DNA of 64,000 bases from Blastocystis hominis (GCF_000151665.1 NW_013171835.1:50759-114758); one strand, 5' to 3'. Shown: positions 45,931 through 58,780, counted from the first letter of the stretch. Numbers and translations: made by a program. The notes: a model not told the origin generated them from the letters alone.

Positions 45931-48900
45931 TTCACACATGCACTCAAATGACTCATCAATTCTTCCCGCGTCACATACAAAATTTGGCGGCAAATCGGAC
46001 ATTCCCAGCGAATCGTCATGTTCGTTGCGATCATATCCGGATACCGATCGATCGACGCCTTCGTCAAATCCGTCGCCAACGAACCGAACCACAGCCACGG
46101 CGACAGCTGCACGCCGCTCTTCCGCTGCAGATGCTCCAACGAGGACACGTGGTCGGCAATTCCCAGTCGCATCGAGTAATCCTCGTCCTGCTTCTCAATT
46201 CCATCTTCTTTCTGATTTTCTTTTTGGTTTTTGAAGTGCGAAAAATCATTGGCGGATTGGAAATCCGCAGCATTGGATTGGCTGGACGCGCTTAATTGTG
46301 TTTCCAACGCCAGCATCGCGTTCCCCGTTCGCTTTTTCTCCTTTTTCATCTCCTCAATCAGCTCGTCGCACGAAGGAATCAGTCCCTACCGCTCACTTCC
46401 ACTCCAAAATTCCCACGTAAATCGCTTTGGCTTTGTTCGCAGTCAGCTCGTCCACCGAATAAAATACCTCCGATTTTAGGAATTCCACAATTTCGTTCAT
46501 TAAGTCCAGACTCGATTTCTCCGTTTTCACACTCGCAATCAATTCGGCTTCCATTTCTTTCAATTCGATTGGTAGACGCCGATCCGCGGGAATCGGGTGA
46601 TTTTGTCGATACTCGCAGAATTCCAAAACATCGTCGTTTTTCGTACTTTGAATGGACGTGGTTTTCACAACGAATCCATGGAGTTTCTTCGACAAAAACG
46701 ACTCCAACTGCATCCGCAGCTTCTGCGACTGCTTCACCATCTATCGCTGACCGAATTCACCGCGGGAATACGAGAGAAACGGTGGAAAACGGGACGTCGC
46801 GATCGAAAACGATGTAAAGCCACTTGTCGATGACCAAATGAGCCTCGCTGTCCATGTCGATTTCTCTACGAATGAGTAAATAATGAATGAATGAATGAAG
46901 AAATACTTTGCGAGGAGAAGGAGGGAAGGCAGCAAAGGAAGCAGCGTTACGTTCGTGAGATACGTTTTCTTTGTGTCTAACAACTAAAAATGAGACTAAA
47001 ATTGACAAATCAAAAACGAACCTTTTCGTAAATTAGAAGCTGGTATTGCAGCGGATATTCTGCTTTCTATTCATCAAATCTCCTTTTCCAAACAATCACA
47101 TTATCGATATGGGAAGCAAAATAGCCGATAATCCCGCTACTCAAACAACAAACAACCAAACAATCTACCTCGTAGGATACAGCAACACATCCACACATCC
47201 CTCCTCGCCGTGAACCAAAAACGACCATTCGCTGCTCGGCCGAATTCCATTTCTATTCATTAGTGTTCCTGGAACACAAATCGATACGTCTTGTTGCTAA
47301 TCGCATAGTTTGGGTACATGATCATTCCCAAAAGAAACGCGAAGAACAACTCAACATCCTGATTTACAAGATGCGAAGACGCTTTGTCTTCATTCAGCGA
47401 TTCAATCAATCGAGAAAAGCTATGAATGTCCAGTTTTCGATTCGAACTCGACGCCGAATCCAGAACAGAATCCTCCTCTACCATCCTAAAACCAACCAAT
47501 CAAAATCTACCTGAATCCAACTCATCCATTTCTCCTCCTTCTGCACTGGACGCCACGATCACAGAAGGCTTCATATCGGCTTCGCGTTGCACTTTGTCAT
47601 TGTAATTCACATCCAGCACTTCCACTCGACGCCGTTTCAATGCGTCATGGCGCATTGCTTCTCGTTTTCGACGTTCTTCGACGCCTTCTCTGCAGTGTAA
47701 CAAGGAGAAAACGATTTTAGACAGCCTACCTTTCGATCATTTTCATACTCGCGAGAGTGAGAAGATGATTGGCTTGCATCATATCCAACAACTGCGTGAT
47801 CACATTCATCAAATTGCCCAGATTGCTCTGCGAAAGCATTCGATTTCGACACCATTTCCCCACGTAATTCGACCTCTTTCGCGCGTGAATATAATCCACC
47901 ACGATGTTCAAATCGCTGATCACATCGCCTAACGGATGATCATAGCGATGTCGATTGTTCACTTCAATCGACGACTGCGGAGGTCGATTCAAAAACAACG
48001 ACTATTGTTTACTCAAACAGCAAAAAAACACTTGAAACGAAAGAGTGGAACACACGACCACTCCCAAATACGGCTGTCCCAAAAACGCAGCCATTACTAA
48101 AAAGTATCCTTGCGAAACGGGCAAAGGAAGCGAGCTTAACAACACGCCTAACGACGTGATTTCGTGAGCATGATTCAAAGCTCCATAGTTCTCGAGCCGT
48201 TTTTCGGCATGTCGAATCGTCAGCGACGACGGACAATCCAGCAGCGGAAACTCCGCAATCGACGCGACCGAAAGAATTTTCAGCGCGTGCAGCAAATGAA
48301 TCAGCAGCACCGTATCGTCCAGATTCCCGCGTAAAATCTCGGGGATCGAGTACTCCATCATCTCATAGTAATCCTCCTCGCTGTACAATCGATAGCAAAC
48401 GCCCGGCCCCGTTCGTCCTGCTCTTCCTGCACGTTGGCGCGCGCTGGACCGCGAAATAAAATACTCGTGAAGCTGCACGGTCGATCCCGCGTTGAGCGAC
48501 GGCTCCGCCAATTCCTTCGACTACACCGCATCGAAACCGGGGAAATCGGGGAACCTTTCCACTGTCGATGACGTACCGAACGTTGGGGATCGTGACGGAG
48601 GTTTCCGCGATGTTTGTGGAGACGATGCATTTCCGAACGCCCTGCGACTCAATGAATGAATGAAACGCGACGGGCGGCGTGGGGTTGAAAATTAACTGCT
48701 GCTCGGAGCTTTGAAGCGTCGAATGGAGGCGGAGAAGCACCCAGCGACCCGACGACGTGGCGTACTACGCGTTAAAACCCGATCATTGAACCACGTCGCC
48801 GAACGCGTTAATGATCGTGTTGATTTCCTTCAATCCGCTCACGAAAATCAACACATCGCCTCGCTCATTCACGTCTTTTCTCATTCCCTTCTCCGAATTC

Positions 48901-50120
48901 TACCCATATTCTGATCGATTTCTTTTAGAATCCGGAGATACGGCGCGGGATCCAGCTCTTCCGTCCCAAAATACAGCCCGCTCTCGCGCTCTTCGCGCGG
49001 TCCGCGTCTTCGCTTCACTCCGATTTCCTCCAACGGACAATAATGAACTGCTTCGATTCAGTTAAAATCATAACGAACTTGTTACGGGATACGTTCGTCC
49101 AGGCACCTGAATCACGTTCACGGACAGCTGATTCGCCACTCCCTCCACCGGCTTCTGAAAGAATTCGATGAACTGCTGCGGATCCATCGTCGCCGACATG
49201 ATCACAACGCGAAACTCCGGGCGTTTCAGCGCGATCAGCTTGATCATTCCGAGCAGAACGTCGGTGGTGATGTGTCGCTCGTGGACTTCGTCCATGATCA
49301 CCATGGAGTACTGCTGAAAGAGCGGATCGGATTGGATTTGTTTGATCAGCACGCCCTCCGTAACGAATTTCAGTTTGGTGCCTCGCCCGCTGCTTTCGAA
49401 GCGAATTTGATAGCCGATCTTCGTTCCATCCACCCCCCAATCCACACATCGCCCGTTTCCTCGCAGTACATTTCCTTGGAGACTCGCTCGCTCAGGCTGA
49501 TCGTCGATAATCGACGCGGCTGCGTGCAGACGATGTGATTCCAGCCAGCCGAAATGAGGTACTGGGGAACCTGGGTACTCTTACCGCATCCTGTATCGCC
49601 GATGATGACTGTGACGATGTTGTTTTTGACGGAGGAGAGAATTGCGTCTTTCTCGCGGAAGATGGGAAGATTCTGCTTATCGCGATTCATCTACGGTAAA
49701 GTGACTTGCCGAGGGTACCTGAAATACAGCGTTTGTTTGTTGCGTCCATTTGTAATTGATAAACATGTACAATCCCAAGCGATATCCCTCAAGGAATTGA
49801 TACGGCAAATTCAGGTCCTCTGGACGAAGAGCATCAATATTCGGAAGTGAAAAGTTGAATGTTTGGATGCGTTCTTGAATCTACACCTCACCGAGTCCAG
49901 AAACTGCATGCTTTCGTTCCTCCCATTTTTAAATAACTCGGAATAAACCGTTTTAGGAAATCTGCACACTAATCCCTAAGCCCCATCGAAAACCTTCGAA
50001 CTGCGATTCACAACTGTTCGAGGAGTACTTAAATCGGCGATTTATGCGAAAACAACCAGAAGCGCGATTCAATTTCTCCTTGTGTTCTTCCCATAAATCC
50101 CAGAAGTATTCTTCGTCCAT
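45927..50120 (-). CDS. DHX34: DEAH-box RNA helicase, DHX34-like
   Basis: Predicted RNA helicase; DHX34 promotes nonsense-mediated decay by helping UPF1 phosphorylation. The start [20 protein letters not shown] resembles the DHX34 N-terminus. The helicase core has [19 protein letters not shown], Walker [52 protein letters not shown] with GVLIKQIQ, motif [19 protein letters not shown], motif [13 protein letters not shown], and in the second lobe [20 protein letters not shown] and [22 protein letters not shown]2/OB regions follow to about 47300. The tail holds [20 protein letters not shown] with a terminal H-x4-C, a single zinc finger in the place where DHX34 has one; other DEAH helicases lack it. 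Encoded TAA. Many introns of 30-45 nt. ASCC2 starts divergently 97 bp away. Confidence 0.85.
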
Positions 50121-50217
50121 TCCTCTAATATTGCACGATTCGAAGGAAAAAACTACAAAAAAAAGAAAGAACAAGGTAATAAAACTCCTTCACTATGCAT
50201 AAAAGTTTATACTATCC

Positions 50218-52752
50218 ATGAATCCGACTGTACATTCCATTTTTGGAGTTTAATAAATAGGGAGGAAAAAAGAAGAAGCCCATTCCTTGCCGATTTTGGT
50301 TACAAGGCAGCTGTCGCTATGGAGACGACTGTGAATATATGCACTCTATGGAGGTACCAAAGGTATTGAATATTGGAGGAAAGATTCCTTTTAGGCAACC
50401 AATTCCTCCAAAACGCAAGCAGCCGCTTCCACTGTCAAGGAAAATAAATCCCAGTCGCTGAATGTAGTGAATCTAGATTTCAAAATCAGTCCACTGTTAT
50501 TTGGAAATGGCGTTGTGTCTTTCAATCGGAACCACGGCCTTCTGTTTGGAGCGATGGTTCCCGAAGACTTCTTTTCCGAGTCTGCAAGCATTTTTAGTAT
50601 GACATCTAGAACGGAGACGAATTTCATCAAATATCTGAGTCGTGACTTGCAGGTTCTCCTCAAAATGCCATTCAACCATTTCATAAGCCACGTTCTCTGT
50701 GACGAGAACTTCCAAAAGACGATCCAGACCTTCTTCCTCTACGCTCCTCGCATCTACGACCCCAAACGTACTCTTTACCCAACTCTTTTAATCTCCATTA
50801 GACGCGTATTCCACGATCGCTCCCATCTACTCTCTCCTCTTCCACGTTTACTACCGTCTCGTCATGGATTCTGCCGGCCAAACCGAGTTCTCCAAAGCAG
50901 TTCCCGCGTTCGGAGGCCTGGGCAAAACCTACTGGGAAGTGGTGTGTTCGAAAGGAATTCTGAACGTGATCACGTTCGTGGATTGGTGCTGTCTGCTCGG
51001 CGTGAAGAACCAAGGAATTCTAAACGAACTGATCGATCACGTGGAGTCGCAACGCGCCGTTTTCCACGACGAAATCATCGGATTCTTCATGGAAGTGAAC
51101 GGGAAATTGGAAGACATGGCGACTCGCCTGCTGGACGAAAGCGAATCGAAGGCGAATCGATCGGAATACGTTTTGTTCGTGCGAGATATCATCAATTCCT
51201 GCTCGACGTTCGTTCAATGCGTTCCGAAAGTCCGCTTTTTTTGGAATGAATTGACGTGCAGGCTGCCTATTGCGTCGTGGATGACGTTTCCTCGCTGCTG
51301 TTCCATTCGAATTCGAAGCTCATTCTCTCGGCCGTGTATTCAGCGTGCAAAAACGAGCCCGCCGCGCAAAACGGTTCGCTGCTTCTCTCCCAATTGACCG
51401 TAGACATCGTGGACTACTTCGATTTGCTCTGCGAAAAACTGATTTTCTGCTACGGCGATCCTTCGCTCACCCCCACACTCCCTTCCATTTCCGATTGTTC
51501 CTCCTCTTCTCTCTCTCTCTCATCGCGTAGCCTCCCTCCAATCCGTTTTCTTCGGCTATCTCCGCGAGAATCTCTCCGACTCCGACTCCCTCGACTCCGC
51601 CTTCATTCATTCCCGCGTTTATAACCGACTCAGCCGGCTTCCTGGATGGGACGAAACCCAGCGCGCGTACTACATGGAGCTCCTCTCGGTACCTCCATTT
51701 CCACGTTTCTTACCCCCAGCCAAAGAGCGAATCGACCTTCGAAGAAACCCTGTCTCGCCTCAAGATCCGAAAGGAGCGATCGAAAGTGCAGAAACGCGAG
51801 CTTTCGAACCAGCAGCTGGCGATCGACTGCGTAGCCGAACCCTTGAATCGATCACGTGAAGCTCAGCGAGATGTTCCCTGCGTACGGCAAGGCCTTCATC
51901 GAAGCGATCTGCCAGCATTTCCATCTTCAGGACTGCGAGGAATCGGATTGGGAGCCGCGTCTGCAGCACGTGACCGAGCTGATTCTGTCCAATCAGCTGC
52001 CTCGCGAGCTGCAGTACTTGAATTCGTCCGCGAAGACGGTTCGCGAGCTTTATGTGAGGAATGGAAGAGAAAGTGAGAGATAGAATCAGGTGCGCGATGC
52101 GAACGATCCGCTGGAGAGACAGCGCGTGCTGGATAGTCTCTTCACAGAGCGCGAATTGAAGAAAATGCAGCGACTGGAAGAGAAGGAGCAGAACCAGAAC
52201 AACGAGGACAATCCCAACTTGGACCAGGAGTTAAAGCGGAAGATTTTGTCGCGCTATGAAGCGATGATGTACGAAGACGAGGGCGTGGACGAGGATTACG
52301 TTGCGGCCGTTTACAACCCCAACGAGGAAACCGTCGAGGTCGACGACGACGAAACGAACGCGATGAAACGCCCTGCGTCGCCGATGGAGGTTTCGCCGGG
52401 TGATTTGGAGGCGGACGGCGAAGCGGAGAAACCGGAGAATCGGGGAAACGCGAAGGGGAAAGTGGAGAATAAGAGTGGAGGGAAGAAAAGCGCGGCATCG
52501 CAGAAGAAGGAAACGACAATTGGCGGGAAGGAAAAAGGAGAAACGGTGGTAAAACAGAAGGGAAAAGAGGCCAGTGGAGGCCAAATCAAGGGAGCGAAAC
52601 AAGGCAAGCAAGGCAAGCAAGGCAAGCCAACGAATCAGGGAAACCAGGGAAACCAGGGAAACCAGGGAAAGCAAGGGAAGCCATCGAATCAAAAGGCTGG
52701 AGACGCTTCGAATGCCACGCCCGCAGCACCGAAAGCAAGTAAACAAACAGCC

Positions 52753-52846
<94 letters not shown>

Positions 52847-52977
52847 TGGGGTCAGGATCCACAGCATCCACTTCAGGAGCCCAAAAGAAACCTAAGAATC
52901 AATATGCGCAGAATATTGAGAGAAATAAGCTAAATCATCATAGAAAGGAGAGGGCTGATAAGAAGAGAGGATTCTAA
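50218..52977 (+). CDS. ASCC2: ASCC2-like protein with N-terminal CCCH zinc finger
   Basis: Ubiquitin-binding subunit of the ASC-1/RQT complex that splits stalled, ubiquitinated ribosomes and also serves alkylation repair. ATG at 50218 opens a four-codon exon; a 31-nt intron (50230-50260) joins it to [20 protein letters not shown], a CX7CX5CX3H finger. The ASCC2 N-terminal helical domain follows: [70 protein letters not shown]. The CUE-like domain is [20 protein letters not shown] with [15 protein letters not shown]. Then comes the acidic stretch [20 protein letters not shown] and a Lys/Gly/Gln-rich disordered tail containing about 15 Gly-Ser units, ending in [19 protein letters not shown], like the basic end of ASCC2. 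The CCCH finger is not part of animal ASCC2. Confidence 0.82.
52753..52846. repeat. GGTTCT hexanucleotide tandem repeat in ASCC2
   Basis: About 15 perfect GGTTCT units in frame, encoding alternating Gly-Ser. Length polymorphism between strains is likely. Confidence 0.92.
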
Positions 52978-53616
52978 GATTGATTGAACTGTGTTTATGT
53001 TTGGTTAACATATTCTATAGTGGAATGCAAAAGTAATACTAGGAACAGAAATGAAATCAAATGAAATAAAATGTAACAAGAAAAATATGAACGAACTATA
53101 CCATTTGTATAATTCCAAATATATAATTTGTTAACTCAATGCAGTAATCGATGTCTCATCAATATTAAATGACGATAGAATTAACAATATGAAGGTGAAA
53201 AACAAGCAATAATGATAATACCTGCAAATAAAATAAAATTATGGAAGGAAAATAGTCATAATAATAATGAAGGTTAATCGATTCTATCTAATGATTCCAT
53301 TCATCATCAGAAATACCAAAATGATAAAATGGTCATTAGTATGCTTATATAGAAAGATTAAAATGTGAAAAATAATAGAATAATGATGATGAATCGAGAT
53401 CAAAAACTAACCAAATACATGCCAGTAATATGCAAATGACACACAACACGCAAAAATCCATGATCGCCGATTTCGACCAAGGTTAACATTTCTCGCAGTG
53501 TGTGCAAGCCACTGCTGACCACGGATGACCATACTAATCTAAAGGAATAGTGCCTATCTCTATATATAAACCGCATGGAAACGAAAACAAAGTGAAAACT
53601 GAACACGTTACAGTAA
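52978..53616. other. AT-rich intergenic region
   Basis: No convincing gene. Rich in AATGAAAT/AATAATGA motifs. It marks the abrupt end of the housekeeping gene block and the start of low-GC sequence. Confidence 0.5.
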
Positions 53617-54823
53617 ATGCACTACTCCATACTTATCCAAGGCTCACCCAGTAACGGTATGCTCGAATGGGTCAATTCATACAAGTTCAAGGATTCTAAC
53701 ATCACTTTCATGACTGTCCTCTTCACACCCAATCAAGTCATGTTCAACAATGTGGATTCTACGAATGTGATCACAAAATCGAATGACGAGGAGCTAACGA
53801 TTCCTCCTGGATACTATACGATCGGTCAAATCATTGTTATCCTCAACATTATGATCGATACTACGTTCTCGATATCTACGAAGGCTTTGAGTTATGGGTG
53901 AATTTATATCCAGTACCCACACACCATCGATTTCACCAATGCTCCGGATATTCGAGAAATCCTCGGTTTGGAAGGATGTACCGTCATTCTACCTGCTTCG
54001 TTCTATGGATCGAACGTGATTGATATCACGCGAAATCAACAAGTGATCCAGATGTAATCGTCCCTCGTGCATTCATCAGATCTGAAGATTACCAACCAGA
54101 ACAACAATCTGCTCACCACAATGATCATTGACGATCCCAAGATTGATTACCTCCGCACCGTGGAAAACATCGCATTCCGATGATAACCCGATTCGACCGA
54201 TTGATGTTCCTGTTCCGCGATATGGATGGTGATATCATGCGATTGAATGGCGAATTCGAACTCCAGTTGACGATAGAAGATGTGTTTGATCAAGTGTCTT
54301 CCTCAATTCTACCGATGAACCAGTTCAGTATGATGGAAGTGTTCGGTAATACTACGAAGAAGGAAGTGAAGCTGGACAATCCTCTGTCATTCGATCAGTG
54401 TTCCATCTCGTCTGTATCACTCTCTATACGGACTTCGTGTTGCACAACATACCAACCGATCAAATGATATTAATCGATGCGGGGACATCCACACACAAGG
54501 TGTTAATACCCAGAGGAACTATACGACATCACGAACGGCATGAGTGTGATCCGAGTCTACAGTAGTATCAATGCTCAAACATTCGGTCTGAAGAGTCCGC
54601 TGATCGATAACCTGATTCATGTATCGATGGGACTGAACAACATGACCACCTGGGACAACCTATTGATCGATGTGATTGAACAATCGAACCTGGATTCCAT
54701 TGATTGGGTACTGACAGATGCGAATGACCGTCCGATCTCCTTGAATTCGAATGTCTACATCTCATTCACGATATCTTGTAAGTACAACTTCAGTAAGGTA
54801 TTCAAGAAGATAGATAGATAGAT
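53617..54823 (+). pseudogene. broken capsid-like gene of Polinton/adenovirus-like type (tentative)
   Basis: Remnant of a protein resembling minor-capsid (penton-like) proteins of Polinton-like and related dsDNA viruses of protists and invertebrates; assignment by pattern only. Visible features, in several frames: TIPPGYYTIGQIIVILN; TIDFTNAPDIREILGLEG; NVIDITRNQQVIQ; DLKITNQNNNLLTTMIIDDP; and FDRLMFLFRDMDGDIMRLNG with EFELQLTI. A second, shorter unit downstream repeats the scheme: an IPRGT start, VIRVYSSINAQTFGL, and IDWVLTDANDRPISLNSNVY. Breaks: in-frame TGA at 53899-53901, TAA at 54055-54057, TGA with a frame change near 54178, and further frame changes near 54415 and 54510. None is removed by a ~30-nt GT-AG intron that I can find. 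Polymerase, integrase or packaging ATPase genes were not found in the window. The similarity of the two halves suggests a tandem two-domain or duplicated gene. Confidence 0.45.
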
Positions 54824-54832
54824 AGATAGATA
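54810..54832. repeat. GATA microsatellite
   Basis: About five tandem GATA units at the end of the capsid-like remnant, followed by ATATCTATATATC low-complexity sequence. Confidence 0.85.
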
Positions 54833-56040
54833 TCAATGTCTATCTTCCATCTATATACATATATCTATATATCTGAAAAGTAATAGTTTGATTGTTGCCT
54901 CCAACAAATCAGCCAGATATGTCTCACAGCTTGATATTGGCCAACTGCTCATTCCCATAGAGTCCATTCTTATGGATTTTAGCTTTATCATCAACAATAC
55001 TGATATCACTATTAGTGAGTAATTCTATTCATCCTAATGAGTTGGGAACCAAAGCATTTCACTTTCATCAACCAACTCAAACAGCAAGTATTATGTATAC
55101 TATTGTTATTCATGCTCGTAATAGAACAACGTTGTGAATCACTTTGTATCCCTATTGAAGTGTACAATTCGATCCTTCCTTTAAATAGGAGATATTCTGC
55201 ATTATTTGGCAGGTGGGGGATACTATATGGGTTAGAATAATGGATAGTATTCTCTGGCAATATAACAATCTCTGATAGGTTCAGAGTGCATCAAAACGAC
55301 AAAAACTGCACACCAACTATCCAAAAACCTAGAAACAGTGGAATATGAATATATCTCTATTTGTTCGTATAAAATATATTATGTATTCTACCTTATTTTC
55401 CTCAGTTCTTCAACGACACACCCACCTTTCTCACAAACTCTACTATTCGATTCTATTATACACATATCACATATTATTTATATAAATGATAACCCAAAAA
55501 CTGCTTATCGCTAGCTTTTCCATTTTCATTCCTATCATCATCTTCTACATACCCTATTTCTTTCTATCCCATCTAGAGTAGATTCCAAATGAATAGAACG
55601 AAAAACAAAACGCTTCCACTGGAAACAACACTCTTCGATCTATTCATTCCACAATATACCATTTCCGCTCATCTCCTTCCACTTCACAGTAAAAACAACT
55701 CCCTCCCTATTCGAAATCTATTCTTCCACTCATACCCAATTCCAACACTATTTTCACAATTGCACAATTCCTGTGTATTTTTGAAATCATTTGTTTTACA
55801 ATAAAAGCTATTAGATTCGTCTTACTGGGTTTGAATGTATTCAAAATTTGGAATTGGACTTGTATGTCCTGTCTTTTGTTTTGTTTTGTTTTCGGACTTC
55901 TATGTGTTTTTGTGTGTTGTGTTGTGTGAGTGTAAGTATTGTAGCTGGGATGGGTTCTGTCGTCAAGTTGGTGTGTTTGAAGAAGCTAGTGTAGTGTGTG
56001 CTATCGGTACTTTGACTAAACTGTGTGTGTGAGATATGCA
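54833..56040. other. AT-rich region without recognisable gene
   Basis: Short open frames only. The largest (67 codons from 55037, FINQLKQQVLCILLLFMLVI) is hydrophobic but has no homologue I recognise and no intron support. TG-rich stretches at 55875-56030 are low complexity. Confidence 0.45.
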
Positions 56041-58780
56041 TCGTGAACGCATTCAATACCATAATGGCGGTGGACCCTGGTTCCATTTTTGCTGTGTGGA
56101 GTGTGTTCCGAGTGAGGAATTTCTGTACTTCAAACTGTGCAACGTGGCGAACCCATTCATGCCATGTGGGACCGCGGATACATGGAGATAACTTGCAACG
56201 TGGGAGGTATCTGGGACAGGCACGACGTTCTTGCCTAGGATATCTGTTCTGTTTCTCGTATTTTCATTTTCATATTGTGAGGTGGTAGAGTGTGGTAGAG
56301 AGAACGGATTTGCGATGAGTGAAAGGGTAAACTATGGGAGGAAGAGCTGTAGGTTTGTAGAAGCGGAGCGTATGTGGAACTTGGGAGAATGGGACAAGAA
56401 GGCGGAGTATGCGAACTGCTGTGGGTACGGTCCTCGCCTCTGATTGATGGGAGCCGAGTGAACTGGAATGGCCAGTGGGAGCAGGCGAGTTCCAAGACGG
56501 TGCAGTTCTGCATTTGTGGGTCTGTGGAGCATGGGAAGGTGGAGGTGTGCGTGGTGCGGGCGTGTGGGAAGTGGTGGAATGGAAGAGAGGTGAGGTGCGT
56601 GGCGGTGGTGTGCCCCGCGGACGAAGCGGCGGGGTAGCCGGAAGGGCACTTGGGGCAAGTGTTGGATACGAAGTGCGATGTGGACTAGTGGGGCATGATC
56701 GCGGATGGGTGCAACGCCTATCAGCAGTGGGAATCGATCGATCGATAGGGGACGGGCTCCTGCCAGCCCATCCTGCCGATGCTGCGCTGCGCTGCGCTGC
56801 GTGGCGGGCGATGGGGCGAGGGACGTGGCGCTGTGGACGATGGGAGATGGGAAGCAATCCACGATGTACTGCACGAGCAATGTGAGCGTGGGCGAGGTGA
56901 TCAACGACCCATTCGAGCCCATGAACATCCACATCGTGTTTGAATTGGCCGAGGCCACGTTCTCCTATCCCACCACCGCGATCTCCATCTCCGACTACAC
57001 CATTGCCTTCGCCTTCGCCTTCACCTTCGCCTTCAATGGCTCCTTCCCGCGGTTCTGCGAAGGCACGCACGTTCTACATCAATGCCAACAGGTTGGTGTC
57101 CCGAAACGGCCTCCCCTTCCCCGCGGAAACCCTCATCGCGACCTTCTCGACCCGCGCCGGCATTCGGTTGGCGTTCGGTTGGCGTTCGGTTGTGGCCTGC
57201 TCGGATTGTGGAGAGCGCGATTGATATGAGGGAAGTGGAGTAGGCGCAGCGCAGCGCAGCGTGTGTGTGCAGATGGAGGTTCCCTGGAGCAGTGGCATCT
57301 CCGATGAAGCCCCGATGGATGGCCTTGATGGGCAGCAATGTGCAGAGCCAGTTCTTCGAGACGCGCTCCGTGTTGGTGGCGGGCGCCATTGTGAACAGCG
57401 TGATGGCCATCAGCTGGCGTGTCCGCAAGGGCGCCTCCTGGTCCGCCTTCGCGTCCTTCTCCGTCTACCGCCCCGTCGTGCTGCTGCCTCCCTCCCTGCC
57501 TCCCTGCCTCCGCGCCCGTCGTGCTGCTGCCGCCTTCGAAGCCACGCAGGTGCGCTGGGTCTGGTGAAGTGTGGTGCGAGCTCTTCGTGCAGGCCTTGGT
57601 TGGCTCCCACTCCCAGCTCTTCGCCGCCGACGCGCTCCTCCAAGAGGGCGACGTCCAGCAACCCGAGCTCTCTCTCTCTCGCTCGCTCTCTCTCTCGATG
57701 CGTGCGTGGCCTACTGGGTACGCGTGGCGCTGTGCTCCGCCGCGTGCTCCATCCTCTCCGAGGCCTCCTCTCCCATCACCCTCGCCGCGTATGTCGTCGC
57801 GCCCGGCGCGGTGCAGAACCTCGAGGTGGCCGCGCTCTCCTCGACCTCGCTGCGCGTGCAGTGGGCAGAGCCGGCGGAGCTGGGCGGCGCCAGCATTCGG
57901 TACTACGTGGTGCGACGCTCGTGGATGGCGTCGATGGCCGTGATCCAGAGCGAGAGCGAGAGCGAGAGCGAGGTCGCCAGCACGAACTGCTTCCTGGACC
58001 TGCAGAGCGTGCAGAGCGTGCAGAGCGTGCAGAGCGTGCAGCACGCGCCCATCTTTCTGAGCGTGGCCGCGTTCAACGGGTATCTCTCCCGCCAAGAGAA
58101 GATCCCCGCGGTTCTGTATGCGGTGTGTGTGGAATCAGGCGGAGGGCATTGAGTGGGACTGTGCGATGGCGATTACCGGATCCTTCCATGATCTCTGCAC
58201 CGCCACGTGCGAGCTTCGCGCTCCCGCGACTTCCTCCTTCCTCCTTCCTCCTTCCGCCGAACCGTCTGGTTCCCCGCGGGACGCGATGTGTGGGACGTGT
58301 TGGAGGGTGGGATCCCCGCGACTTCCTACACGCTGGAGTGCGTCCCGAGCGAAGTGGGCAGTGCCGAGTGGATGGGCAGGCAATTCGGAGTGTCCACGAT
58401 GGCCACGTCGGAATTCGTTGGGTGTTGGTGGTGGACGGCGAACCAACCTCCTCGCTCACCGGTTCGCTCTGGGTGTGGATGTGGGTGTGGATGTGAGTGA
58501 GCAGGAATCTGGTGGGCGATGGGGTGGGGTCCGTGGCTCCCTACGAAGGTGTGCAGAGTCGACCGGGCTCTCTGGATCTCTTCCTGTCCAACTGGGCGCA
58601 GAACGCCACCGTGGTCTCCGTCACCCAGCCCCTCCGCCTCCGCCTCCGCTTCCGCCTCCGCTTCGCCTACGACGTGACCGGCGCGCTCATCCGCGCCCAC
58701 CTCGTCGATCACGCCTGGTGCGCCGTGGGTCGCGATGTTTCCACGTTTCCACGATCCAGACCGATTTGGCAGTTGCTGAG
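56041..58780 (+). pseudogene. GC-rich frame-broken region with an FN3 domain
   Basis: A GC-rich island inside AT-rich DNA. Protein-like segments shift between the three forward frames: FEPMNIHIVFELAEATFSYP (56905 on), ARTFYINANRLVSRNG (57058 on), QFFETRSVLVAGAIVNSVMA (about 57350), then a fibronectin type III-like domain at 57790-58130 (APGAVQNLEVAALSSTSLRV, QWAEPAELGGASIRYYVV, IFLSVAAFNGYLS), then EWDCAMAITGSFHDLC, WDVLEGGIPATSYTLECVPS and LDLFLSNWAQNATVVSVTQP. Introns of normal size do not join these frames, so a decayed surface-type or adhesin-type gene is the simplest reading; assembly errors in simple repeats are possible. Slippage-prone runs (GAGAGC, CAGAGCGTG, GCTGC, CTCTCT) sit at or near frame changes. 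Long minus-strand frames here are composition shadows. Confidence 0.45.

Noticed and set aside
57133..58095. 320-codon minus-strand and 411-codon plus-strand frames in the GC-rich island
   Set aside because: Low-complexity Arg/Ala/Gly-rich translations typical of wrong frames in GC-rich DNA; the FN3 domain reads in another frame.
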